Shown in pieces: positions 42,676 through 50,935 of a stretch of DNA of 64,000 bases. The translations under genes and the position numbers were made by a program. The stretch is from Parabacteroides faecis. Its GTDB lineage: Bacteria; Bacteroidota; Bacteroidia; Bacteroidales; Tannerellaceae. The stretch is from NCBI RefSeq assembly GCF_014647375.1, contig NZ_BMPB01000009.1, forward strand, positions 186,001-250,000, read 5' to 3'. Position 1 is the first letter of the stretch. Each line of letters opens with the position of its first letter. The notes under the pieces are model-generated. The model had not been told where the DNA came from, searched no databases, and worked only from the letters and a program-made list of their open reading frames with translations.

Positions 42676-44316
42676 TCAAGGATATTCATTAGCTAACGTC
42701 ACCGATATAATCGCCAGGGACGAACGGAATTTTTCTCCATCATAAGGAGATTCCTTCCCTTTGATATCGTACATGATAGAAGCTTCGCCCACATAACCTT
42801 TTTCCGGGAAGAACAATGCTTCCGCCGTTGTTTCATCATATACCCACCGGCCCTCACCGTTGACGGTATGTTCAAATTTCCGGTCTCCCAAACAAGTATA
42901 TTCGTCCGTCCAGAACCTGAAACTGGAAGGATCCAGATACTCTTTATCACCTATCACTCCGCTACCGCTATCGATATATCCCAAATCATTATCCAAAGGT
43001 CTTATAGTCACCGGTCCGCGTCGATGGCCCGTTATATCATCGTTCGCCGTATTTGCTCCGAACAAAGGAGTGATACGAAGATTCTTAATAACATTCGTAT
43101 AGTTTGTTTCCGTACCGGTTGCAGCCATAAAACCAATGACTAATTGATCTGGCGTCTCAACCTCATACGTGATCCGCGGAGGGACAGTAGCTATAAGTGG
43201 AAAATCATTATTGATAGCTCCCGGCAAACCATTTTCAATATAAGTAAGTTTTTTAGGGAAAGTAAAATTCTCGATCACAGTCGTCGACTCATTTCCGTGT
43301 TGTATAGCAACCGTAATTTTAAAACCACCGACAGAAGAATCGGGATTTGTTTCCAGTTTTATAATCGCTTTCCGGTATTCCGGTTCATCCGGATCGGTAA
43401 ATGTACCTCCTCCGGCTATGTCAAACCCCTGTGCTATAGGAGGTATTATATTTCCTGCCTGGAAACCACCTTGTAGATATCCTCCGGTATCCGTAGCCAG
43501 AATAAAACCAGCCTGATTCCACAAATCTTCAGAGCTACGACTTCCTCCCGTATGCCTTGTTGCCAACACAGGATATCCCCAATCACCTTCATACAACTGA
43601 TATCTTAACGAACCGCTAGGATGGCGGGAAACGACTTCCCTAAAATCAGGCCCCGCTGCCCCCCGGATTGTCACATTGCTATATGTATTATACTTGTCCG
43701 GTTTAGTGCTTGGGGTCTTACGCGGATCATCATCATAAAAAACGCCATTCCGTTGTTCATGCCCTTCCATACGTACCGTTTTAAAATTGTTCTGATCCAA
43801 AGCAATCGCCAGATATCCACCGAGAATTCCTTTGATTCGTTGTCCCTCTATATTATTCCCTTCCAACGTTTTATTGGTCCACCTGTAAGTGTAACCAAAA
43901 CCGGCTCCTTCCGCCCCATATTCCAGTTCACCTGTTCTATCGGCATCCATCAGAAACATAGTAATACCATCGGTTATACCTCCGGTTGAACCCGGAGTCG
44001 TGTACATCATATATTCAAACTCAATCTTTAAACCATCATTGGTCGTAAAAGGATAGCCAGGTAGATAGAATGCTCCTACTTCACTTTTAAGGGTAGTAAG
44101 CTGCAAACCGAGGTTCTTGACAAGATCCGCTTTATTACTCCTGTCTACTCCCGGTTTTGCCGTTGGATTATTCGGTCCGGGCCTTTCAACCTCATCCATT
44201 ATTCCATCCAGAAAAGAACGGAAAAAAGGGAAACCTCCTATTCGTGTTTGAGCCGTTCCGGAAGCAGACATCATCGACAGAAGTATTATCAGTATAAGGT
44301 AAATATTCTTTTTCAT
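42676..44316 (-). CDS. Legume-lectin-like secreted protein with C-terminal CshA-type repeat, last gene of the fimbrial operon
   Basis: The 546-residue protein has a Sec signal ending near GTAQT (about 1-23), with no lipobox. Residues about 65-420 look like an L-type (legume/bacterial) lectin sandwich: GLKIEFEYMMYTTPG, then DGITMFLMDADRTG, which mirrors the DGxAFxL metal/sugar-site strand, and GYLAIALDQNNF. The C-terminal ~115 residues start ANDDITGHRRGPVTIRPLDND and carry FRFWTDE...GEGRWVYDETTAEALFFPE, the pattern of CshA-type or cadherin-like adhesin repeats. The gene is 19 bases after the FISUMP-type fimbrillin and ends at a bidirectional terminator. It is best read as a glycan-binding adhesin carried by, or secreted with, the fimbria. 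Ligand unknown. Confidence 0.65.
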   Translation of the reverse strand: MKKNIYLILIILLSMMSASGTAQTRIGGFPFFRSFLDGIMDEVERPGPNNPTAKPGVDRSNKADLVKNLGLQLTTLKSEVGAFYLPGYPFTTNDGLKIEFEYMMYTTPGSTGGITDGITMFLMDADRTGELEYGAEGAGFGYTYRWTNKTLEGNNIEGQRIKGILGGYLAIALDQNNFKTVRMEGHEQRNGVFYDDDPRKTPSTKPDKYNTYSNVTIRGAAGPDFREVVSRHPSGSLRYQLYEGDWGYPVLATRHTGGSRSSEDLWNQAGFILATDTGGYLQGGFQAGNIIPPIAQGFDIAGGGTFTDPDEPEYRKAIIKLETNPDSSVGGFKITVAIQHGNESTTVIENFTFPKKLTYIENGLPGAINNDFPLIATVPPRITYEVETPDQLVIGFMAATGTETNYTNVIKNLRITPLFGANTANDDITGHRRGPVTIRPLDNDLGYIDSGSGVIGDKEYLDPSSFRFWTDEYTCLGDRKFEHTVNGEGRWVYDETTAEALFFPEKGYVGEASIMYDIKGKESPYDGEKFRSSLAIISVTLANEYP

Positions 44317-44335
44317 TGTACATTATTTGTAATGG

Positions 44336-46666
44336 TTAATAATCTCTGATACAACGGATCGGAAAAGCATACGAACGGTCGGCATCATAAAACTCCAGAC
44401 CTTTACGATAGAGTAAAGGATAATTGACAGTAATACCATCGTATGGAGTTGAAGACCAATAATAACCGTATGCTCCGATATGGACAACATCTCCATCTCC
44501 ATTCGGATAACGATGTCCTGACACGGGAAGATACACCGTTCCCGAAGGAGGTGTCTTTTTATCCCTGTCCGGAACTATGGAACCCGACGCCCTGGCACCC
44601 AATTGCAGTCCGCTGTTCAGAAGGGACTTTCCATCCCTGTGACTATCGGCATGCAAATTGTAGTCGGCTGTTACATTCGCAAAATCGCCACCGGCTGGCA
44701 ACTGAGGTTTTGTCGGCGTTTCATCATAAAGCAGATCCAAATCCTGATAGGTAGGCAAACGCCATTTACCTTCCACCCAACCCTCTTTGGATGAGATATA
44801 GCGGCAGATATCACCGATACCTTCGCTCGCGTTAAAACCTACCTCATCTTCATATTCCCTGAAAGCATCCATATTATCTCCAGTAAGAGGAGGTGTGTCG
44901 AAACCGAAGTTATCGTGAGCATAAGGAACCTGATCCCATCCAATAAGACCGCCCCCCAAATTTCCTACCGAAGTTTCCGGCGGATAATAAACAATATGCT
45001 TTACCGGATCGTACGGAATACCTGCCGGAGCGAACATGAACAATGATCCCCATTTACAGAACACACCCTGCGAATTTGCCGGGATCGTATTGTTATCTTC
45101 TTCGGTAACGGCAAATGTCAGCTTACCGGAACTGAGGACAATATTACTGCGGGCAAACATATCGGCCATCGCTACTCTCCGGACGATCATCGTATCCCGA
45201 AGACGTCCGGCAGTAAATACGATCTTTCCACTTACATAATCGTTTCCATCCCAGGGAGAGTCTACTTCCTTCAGATCAAGCTTAAAACCCGAATTTATGT
45301 CCGTTCCCTTTTCACTTGCATAGCCATTCGCAAACTTCAGCCAGCCGGTAGTCATAGAATCTATTACTTCCGCTTTCCAGTCGCCGTAATAATCGGAGCT
45401 AACCCGGTGATTCAATAATTTATCGATACTCCACGGTATATCGACCATCTTACCTTCCGTTCCCATAAAATACTGTCCGTCGTAAACGATATTCTTTATC
45501 CCCGTCATATCCACGATCAGGATCGAGGTTTTCAGGTTGGACAGGACAGATGCGGATTTGAGAGCCTGATCGAAAGTCGTATAACCGATCCCTTCAGCTG
45601 CCGTAACAGTTACGATATATTTATGATTACGATATAAAGGGACATCATCGCCTGTCTTAACGCCGGAACCACTTCCCGGATCTGTCTTATCAGAAGTAAA
45701 ATTGACACGGTAATAGTATTCCGTTCCCTGATAAATCCCTTTCAATATCAAACAGACGCCTGCTACAGAGCCTGCTTTGGGTTCTTCATAAGCATATATT
45801 TCGCCTGCCAGAAGCGGTCCGGCAGAACCGGCTTCCTGCATATAGGTATATTTCATGGCTGCATCCTGTGTTGCGTCCGGCTTACCGGCTGCACCCGGGA
45901 TCCGGGGATCCAGGTTTCTTGAATAGGGATATTTCTCATCCGACTCTTTTAATAAAACTCCGTCCGATTCATTCCATGCCGGAGCGATAAACCCTGCCGT
46001 ATGATAATTGACCAGATAGATTTCCTGTAGATTGAAAACATCGCTGCTCACCTTATTCTCCACATCGATACGTGCCAACATACGGATCAGCTCAACACCG
46101 GTAATACTCATTCCCGGAGTAATGCCACTTACGGAAGTTTCCCCGTACATCGGTATCGGAGTGTATCCCGGCTCCGACACATTCCATTTATAAGAGCCGT
46201 CTTTACCGGCAGATGTTTTAAATACCAGCTCCTCCAGAAAATCCTGTTTTTCCGTATCGACCGGATTATCCGGTAACGCTGCTTTCACTTCCCTGGCTGC
46301 ATTGGCAACGAGTACAACGGAGCCGACATTTTCATCTTTCAACAGATCCAGTTTAAACTCGATCTTGTAGTCATCCCCCGACTCATTCTGAGAGAAATTT
46401 TTCACTTCAAGATGTTGGATCAATCTGGCAGGCGCCGACTTGTCGAAGATCAGTAAATCGATTGTCTTCACCACGGCTTCGCCCTTATTCCCTTCCATGG
46501 AACGCGTTACGGTCGGTATCTCCAATCCGGGAACGGTCATTTCCATAAAGACCAATCCTCCATGTACTTTTCCGATCTCCTGCTCATCCACGCAAGCTGT
46601 TGCATGGAGCAAGAGGAAAAAGAGAGTTGCACTCATTAATGTCAGCCATTTACTATATCGTTCCAT
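44336..46666 (-). CDS. Fimbrillin-like lipoprotein with C-terminal FISUMP-like domain (putative tip adhesin)
   Basis: The 776-residue lipoprotein has the signal LLHATAC (Cys25). The N-terminal ~350 residues follow the Mfa/FimA two-domain pattern: VKTIDLLIFDKSA, VLVANAA, LIRMLARIDVENKV and YRNHKYIVTVTAAEG. A central beta-rich part (about 380-530) comes next. The C-terminal ~180 residues (GDICRYISSKEGWVEGKWRL, PTYQDLDLLYDE, GYYWSSTPYDG, RSYAFPIRCIRD) match the FISUMP (Fibrobacter succinogenes major domain) pattern, related to C-type-lectin-like and formylglycine-enzyme-like folds. Long length and a C-terminal ligand domain are features of tip subunits. It lies 28 bases after the minor fimbrillin and 19 before the lectin gene. 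Confidence 0.7.
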   Translation of the reverse strand: MERYSKWLTLMSATLFFLLLHATACVDEQEIGKVHGGLVFMEMTVPGLEIPTVTRSMEGNKGEAVVKTIDLLIFDKSAPARLIQHLEVKNFSQNESGDDYKIEFKLDLLKDENVGSVVLVANAAREVKAALPDNPVDTEKQDFLEELVFKTSAGKDGSYKWNVSEPGYTPIPMYGETSVSGITPGMSITGVELIRMLARIDVENKVSSDVFNLQEIYLVNYHTAGFIAPAWNESDGVLLKESDEKYPYSRNLDPRIPGAAGKPDATQDAAMKYTYMQEAGSAGPLLAGEIYAYEEPKAGSVAGVCLILKGIYQGTEYYYRVNFTSDKTDPGSGSGVKTGDDVPLYRNHKYIVTVTAAEGIGYTTFDQALKSASVLSNLKTSILIVDMTGIKNIVYDGQYFMGTEGKMVDIPWSIDKLLNHRVSSDYYGDWKAEVIDSMTTGWLKFANGYASEKGTDINSGFKLDLKEVDSPWDGNDYVSGKIVFTAGRLRDTMIVRRVAMADMFARSNIVLSSGKLTFAVTEEDNNTIPANSQGVFCKWGSLFMFAPAGIPYDPVKHIVYYPPETSVGNLGGGLIGWDQVPYAHDNFGFDTPPLTGDNMDAFREYEDEVGFNASEGIGDICRYISSKEGWVEGKWRLPTYQDLDLLYDETPTKPQLPAGGDFANVTADYNLHADSHRDGKSLLNSGLQLGARASGSIVPDRDKKTPPSGTVYLPVSGHRYPNGDGDVVHIGAYGYYWSSTPYDGITVNYPLLYRKGLEFYDADRSYAFPIRCIRDY

Positions 46667-46694
46667 ATTACATCGTGTATTATCGGTATGCCGT

Positions 46695-48080
46695 TCAACG
46701 TTTCACCTTGATCAGCTTGATCAGGTTGCCGGCTTTGACCTCTGCCGTCGCGTAGCAACCTTTTTCATTTTCATTCAGCGTTCCGGATACGGAAAATTCT
46801 ATTTCCTGCACAAGTTCTCCCGCCACTCCGCCAAGGGTAACGGACAACCAGCCGTATAAGCTACTTTGAGTATCTTCCTCCGGTTGTCCCGTTTTGTCGT
46901 AATATTTGGTTTCTCCCAGGCATATTCCCGAAGGGAAACCTCTGTCGTCATCGATTCGGTCGTAATTGGTGGTTGCCGTAATACTGGTTTTATTACCATC
47001 ATCCGGCAAGTAGAGATTATCACGGGTCACGGTCAGAAAATACTGAGGGTCGATGATTACTCCCTGTCCGACTTCCGTCCACGGAACTACTTTCTGTTCA
47101 AACTCTACTATCTGCTTCCTGACAACTCCTGATATCCTATAGACATTATTACGCCTGATTTCGGTGATATATTGGGGTGGACCGCCTCCGGTAGAGAAAG
47201 ATGACAAGGTCGATACGGCATTCCTCGTTCCGTCGGAGGTCCCGATTCCCCGGATATCCAGGATCAGTTTATCAGCATCGCCCGGAGCCGAACAGGTTCT
47301 TTCCGGTGTATAAAAAGCACAGACAAATTGCAATGTATCGGCCAGTTTCAACGGATCGGAGTCTGTATAACTCCAGGACACCTCTTTATCGGGAGCATCG
47401 ACCGTCTGCATATATCCGAAATTCCTTGTCACATCAGGAGCCATCAGACAGCCTTCGTCATGCGACTTCAGAAGGTTTACGGCAGTCGATCGGCCAACCT
47501 CCGACTGAAACGGCAATTCCGTTCTAAGCCAGAGTTCGACCCGCGCCACGGCACGTTTAACTTCCATTTCCACCCTGGCGGCTTTACTCTCGGTGTCATT
47601 TTCCTCCGTAACGGATATATTATAGGAAGCAGCAGTCATGGGAATACCCTTCGTAAGGGTTGCCGTATGATTTTCATTGAATATTTCAGCCATAAGATAT
47701 GTCACCGTCTCCAAATCTCCGGGAGCAGTCACTGTTTCCAGAAAGCCGGTCAATGTAGCCGGTTCATTCAATATCACGACCAGCATCTTATCCGGATTGC
47801 AATGCACCTTCAAAGTAGTCCTGAACTCTTTAGCATCCCGGTCGTCATTCTCCAGTGTCATCATTTTATTGATATCGACGGAAGGAAAGACCGATGCATC
47901 ATCGAACACGATAAAGCGGGCCGTATGGATATGATCGTCTGCCAGGGCTCCGTCCGTAAGAACTTCCACGGCCATCAGTCCCCGCAATCCGTCGCCACCA
48001 TCCACCGACTGCTCCACAGAGCAAGCATTCAGAAAAATGGTTGCTATGGATATACTTATCTGGTTCAATATCTTTTTCAT
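46695..48080 (-). CDS. Minor fimbrillin-like lipoprotein
   Basis: I choose ATG 48080 (MKKILNQISISIATIFLNAC); an in-frame ATG at 48116 would overlap the anchor gene and displace the signal peptide. The ~461-residue lipoprotein (Cys20) has the fimbrillin pattern: HTARFIVFDDASVF, CNPDKMLVVILNEPATL, VKRAVARVELWLRTELPFQS, and RRNNVYRISGVVRKQI followed by VPWTEVGQGVIID. The last of these is the strand pair normally at the end of FimA/Mfa subunits, but here another ~115 residues follow (FLTVTRDNLYLP...). It probably joins shaft and tip, like the accessory Mfa3-5 or FimC-E proteins of Porphyromonas. The gap from the anchor gene is 19 bases. Confidence 0.7.
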   Translation of the reverse strand: MKKILNQISISIATIFLNACSVEQSVDGGDGLRGLMAVEVLTDGALADDHIHTARFIVFDDASVFPSVDINKMMTLENDDRDAKEFRTTLKVHCNPDKMLVVILNEPATLTGFLETVTAPGDLETVTYLMAEIFNENHTATLTKGIPMTAASYNISVTEENDTESKAARVEMEVKRAVARVELWLRTELPFQSEVGRSTAVNLLKSHDEGCLMAPDVTRNFGYMQTVDAPDKEVSWSYTDSDPLKLADTLQFVCAFYTPERTCSAPGDADKLILDIRGIGTSDGTRNAVSTLSSFSTGGGPPQYITEIRRNNVYRISGVVRKQIVEFEQKVVPWTEVGQGVIIDPQYFLTVTRDNLYLPDDGNKTSITATTNYDRIDDDRGFPSGICLGETKYYDKTGQPEEDTQSSLYGWLSVTLGGVAGELVQEIEFSVSGTLNENEKGCYATAEVKAGNLIKLIKVKR

Positions 48081-48099
48081 TCTTTCTTTATCCAAAAAG

Positions 48100-49128
48100 T
48101 CAGACACCAATATCATTGATCCATATTATCCAGTCGTTCACAATCACTTTAACCGCAATGAATCCGCCGGGATCGCCTCCGGGCTCTTCCTTATACAGCA
48201 CCACGATATGCCATTCGCTCTGACGGTCAAGATATTCCTGCATGGGTAGCAGGCTGCCGTCAGGACGCGAAGCCGGTTTCGTATGTTCCAGCAGATACAT
48301 CAGATCGTAATCCCATAAGACTTTTCCGGTCGACGTGCTACGCACAATAAGCCGGTAATCATAATCCTTCATATAAAGCAACCGGTTGGAGTTGATATGG
48401 GCTTCGGATAACTCGTCCGCTCCACCGCCTGCTGTCAGAAGATAAGGGCGGAATGTTACCGTCTCCTTCCTTTTCGGCCTATTATCATGTCCATATACAG
48501 CACCTTCGGGAGTCACGATCTCGAAAGTATAAGGAACATTTTCCGTATCGGCTGCAGCTCTCGGACTTTCTTCCACCCTCGCCAGTACCAGATCAAAATG
48601 ATTGGTTTCCTTGACCAGAGGTATCTGATATACCGACAGATCCGCCTGATAACGAATGTCCTGTGTTACGCCTATCCATACAGAAGGAAATTCATGGGAA
48701 ACGATCTCCGATCCGCGTACCAGCGATAATCGTATATCTTCCAGCTGCGTTTGCCCGGGGATCAGTGTATTACCGCTGCCATCGGAGAGCCGGAAACTAT
48801 CCGACAGTCCTCCGACAGTCAGTATTTTATAGTTACCGAAAGCGAGGTCGTCCCCGAGGAACATTCTTTTACGTCCGATAAGTTCCTCACGGAGAGACTG
48901 CTTCATAAACAGATACCGTCCTTCAGCATTGAAGACAAATATATCGACCGAACCGACCTGTGGCTCGAAAGAGTCGGCATACTCCATATTATATTCATAA
49001 ATGAATTCGAGATATATACCGCAATCATCCATATTGTCTTTGATCTTCTCACAAGATAGCAGGAATAACGGCATCAAAGCTGTTAAAACCGACCTGACCA
49101 AATACCGATATGTTCCTTTCGTATTCAT
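48100..49128 (-). CDS. FimB/Mfa2-family fimbrial anchor lipoprotein
   Basis: The start at 49128 (MNTKGTYRYLVRSVLTALMP) gives a clean lipoprotein signal ending LFLLSC (Cys27); an in-frame start at 49179 would not. The mature part begins KIKDNMDDCGIYLEFIYEYN, with VDIFVFNAEGRYLF after it, the typical FimB/Mfa2 opening. ILTVGG, VWIGVTQDIRY and FDLVLARVEE follow. Family members anchor the fimbrial base to the outer membrane and set fimbria length. The C-terminus, VIVNDWIIWINDIGV, resembles that of the shaft protein encoded upstream. It follows the shaft gene after a 214-base gap holding the repeat array. Length (343 residues) is usual. Confidence 0.85.
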   Translation of the reverse strand: MNTKGTYRYLVRSVLTALMPLFLLSCEKIKDNMDDCGIYLEFIYEYNMEYADSFEPQVGSVDIFVFNAEGRYLFMKQSLREELIGRKRMFLGDDLAFGNYKILTVGGLSDSFRLSDGSGNTLIPGQTQLEDIRLSLVRGSEIVSHEFPSVWIGVTQDIRYQADLSVYQIPLVKETNHFDLVLARVEESPRAAADTENVPYTFEIVTPEGAVYGHDNRPKRKETVTFRPYLLTAGGGADELSEAHINSNRLLYMKDYDYRLIVRSTSTGKVLWDYDLMYLLEHTKPASRPDGSLLPMQEYLDRQSEWHIVVLYKEEPGGDPGGFIAVKVIVNDWIIWINDIGV

Positions 49129-49227
49129 ATTTCTGCATCCATCGTTCTCTATCTTATTCCATTTTTCACCAAACACCATAGTGTCCTAAAACAGAAGCGA
49201 TTGCAGTTTCCTGAATTTTTTTAATAA

Positions 49228-49320
49228 GGGAACTGGAGTTTCCTACGCGGGGAACTAGCGTTTCCTCCTAGGGAAACTGCAATTTCCTGCCGAGGGAACT
49301 GGCGTTTCCTACCTGGGAAA
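49228..49320. repeat. Tandem array of ~22-bp palindromic units between shaft and anchor genes
   Basis: Four units start at 49228, 49250, 49271 and 49294 (spacing 22, 21, 23), and a partial fifth starts at 49315. The consensus is GGGAACTgNNGTTTCCTnnn; each unit is a near-palindrome of GGAAACT and AGTTTCC. A further half-unit (GCAGTTTCC) lies at 49203. The array sits between the Mfa1-like stop and the Mfa2-like start, so every unit would be transcribed as a small hairpin. Confidence 0.85.
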
Positions 49321-49342
49321 TCATTCGCTTCTGCAAACCGCA

Positions 49343-50935
49343 TTAAATGCCTATTTCATTCTCCCAGATAACCCATGGGGCAGTCTTCACCGTTATACCC
49401 AGATAACCGGCAGACTGGTCGATCGGATCTTCCGGATCAGGATCGCCGGGCCCCGGATTGTTAGGGTCAGGATACCACGGAGTTCCGGCACCATTCACGG
49501 AACCAAGCGTCAGTTGATACCAGTTGTTACGGACAACACCGTATTTGCCGAAATCCATTTCCTTCTCCGTCTTATTATCATGCCGGATTTCATAGTAATA
49601 GTAATTCAGACCGTTCTGGTACCAGCGGACAACCTCTTCTTTCTTATTCTTGATCAACTCGCCGCCGTTAGGTACATCTTTCAGCATATTTTCCGTAAGA
49701 TCCATAAAGTCGGAACCGACATCTACTCCCTTTTTGAAATCGCTTATCTTTCCATACATATTATCGCAAACTTTTTTCAGGTTCGAATCATCTTCAGCTT
49801 TATCATAAGCATCCTGCAAATCCTTCAGATTATGATAGTCTTTACCTGCGAAATTGAACCAGTCACCGGTTTTAGTAGTATGCTCTTTAGGGTAATAGGT
49901 TCCTTTTATCACGATACGGCTTGCATTACCGAACTTTTGTTCGGCTGCTGCCATTGTATTTTCCAGACAATAGGCAATAGCCGGTTCATCTGATTTTGAA
50001 GGTTCCATCCAATCATAAGGATCGAGCAAGACCGGAGCATATGTGTCCGGATCGATGCTGGCAAACGCAAGACCGTCTCCCACCACACCTTCGAAGTTCG
50101 GGTCGTGGGTGTAAAAGTTACTTTCATAAAACGGAGTACTGCCAGAATGTGCCACCTCCAGTATAGTCTTATCTGCGCAAGGAAAGAAAGTCGTGTTCAC
50201 TACATCGAGTGTCCAGCTTTCAAAATCGAATTTTGCGCCTTCGGGAAATGTTTTAATCTCATCTTTCAGCCACAGTTCAACCTTAGAGGTCAGGCGTTCA
50301 ATCCTGACATCGAACCGGTTGTCCGAGAGCTCGGCTCTCAGTTTGGTGTCTTCATCTTTTTCCCCATCTTTCGGTTTGATCATCTTACCAGTGATATCGA
50401 TAAGCAGGTCGGTTATTTTCGAACCTGCAGGCAATCCCTCATCATTACCGCTATTGATCATAGCAAATCCTTTTTTGATATCTTTTACATTATCTGTCAC
50501 CTCGTCTTCTGCCACTCCGGCAATTGCCGCATTTATCGAATTGAAAGTAGAGGTTACCCCCATACCGCTGATCACACCAGCCAATTGAGTTCCCGGATTG
50601 GCAACAACCAAAAGCTTCGTGGCATCAGCAGATACCTTAACAGCCTCCAGAGTAGATGATGCCGGGGCTATTTCGATGAAATAAGCACTCGTCGACGGGA
50701 TGCCCAGCACTTTTCCGGCATTGTCAAATGTGACCAGGTAAAGCTTTTTGATATCACTTTCATCGGCACCAGGGTTTTCACCGGAAGCACGTGTCGTCGG
50801 ATGTGTCTCGATCCTGATCGACAGATAAGCGACATCCGCATTCGAGACTTCGGTATTTTTATAACCATCGTCGTCATTACAGTTGGTCAGCAAGGCTATC
50901 GCCAAGGCTGACATAAACATAAATCTGAGTTTCAT
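49343..50935 (-). CDS. Mfa1-like major fimbrial shaft subunit
   Basis: The 530-residue lipoprotein precursor has the signal IALLTNC (Cys19). It then has IRIETHPTTRASGENPG, where an Arg-x-Ser site could be the maturation cut, followed by IKKLYLVTFDNAGKVLG, TKLLVVANPGT, IERLTSKVELWLKDE and RNNWYQLTLGSVNGAGTPWY. The C-terminal segment has a Pro/Asp-rich spacer (DPNNPGPGDPDPEDP) and YLGITVKTAPWVIWENEIGI, the typical ending of Mfa1-family subunits whose last strand completes the next subunit. It overlaps the DUF3868 gene by four bases (ATGA), so translation is coupled. The call as shaft rests on order and length. Confidence 0.87.
   Translation of the reverse strand: MKLRFMFMSALAIALLTNCNDDDGYKNTEVSNADVAYLSIRIETHPTTRASGENPGADESDIKKLYLVTFDNAGKVLGIPSTSAYFIEIAPASSTLEAVKVSADATKLLVVANPGTQLAGVISGMGVTSTFNSINAAIAGVAEDEVTDNVKDIKKGFAMINSGNDEGLPAGSKITDLLIDITGKMIKPKDGEKDEDTKLRAELSDNRFDVRIERLTSKVELWLKDEIKTFPEGAKFDFESWTLDVVNTTFFPCADKTILEVAHSGSTPFYESNFYTHDPNFEGVVGDGLAFASIDPDTYAPVLLDPYDWMEPSKSDEPAIAYCLENTMAAAEQKFGNASRIVIKGTYYPKEHTTKTGDWFNFAGKDYHNLKDLQDAYDKAEDDSNLKKVCDNMYGKISDFKKGVDVGSDFMDLTENMLKDVPNGGELIKNKKEEVVRWYQNGLNYYYYEIRHDNKTEKEMDFGKYGVVRNNWYQLTLGSVNGAGTPWYPDPNNPGPGDPDPEDPIDQSAGYLGITVKTAPWVIWENEIGI

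Noticed and set aside
47328-48119. 263-codon plus-strand ORF opposite the minor fimbrillin gene
   Set aside because: The minus-strand frame has a lipoprotein signal and fimbrillin pattern; the plus frame has shadow composition rich in His, Ser, Arg and Cys.
49228-49320. CRISPR-like array
   Set aside because: The units are contiguous 21-23-bp near-palindromes with no unique spacers, and no cas genes are in the window.
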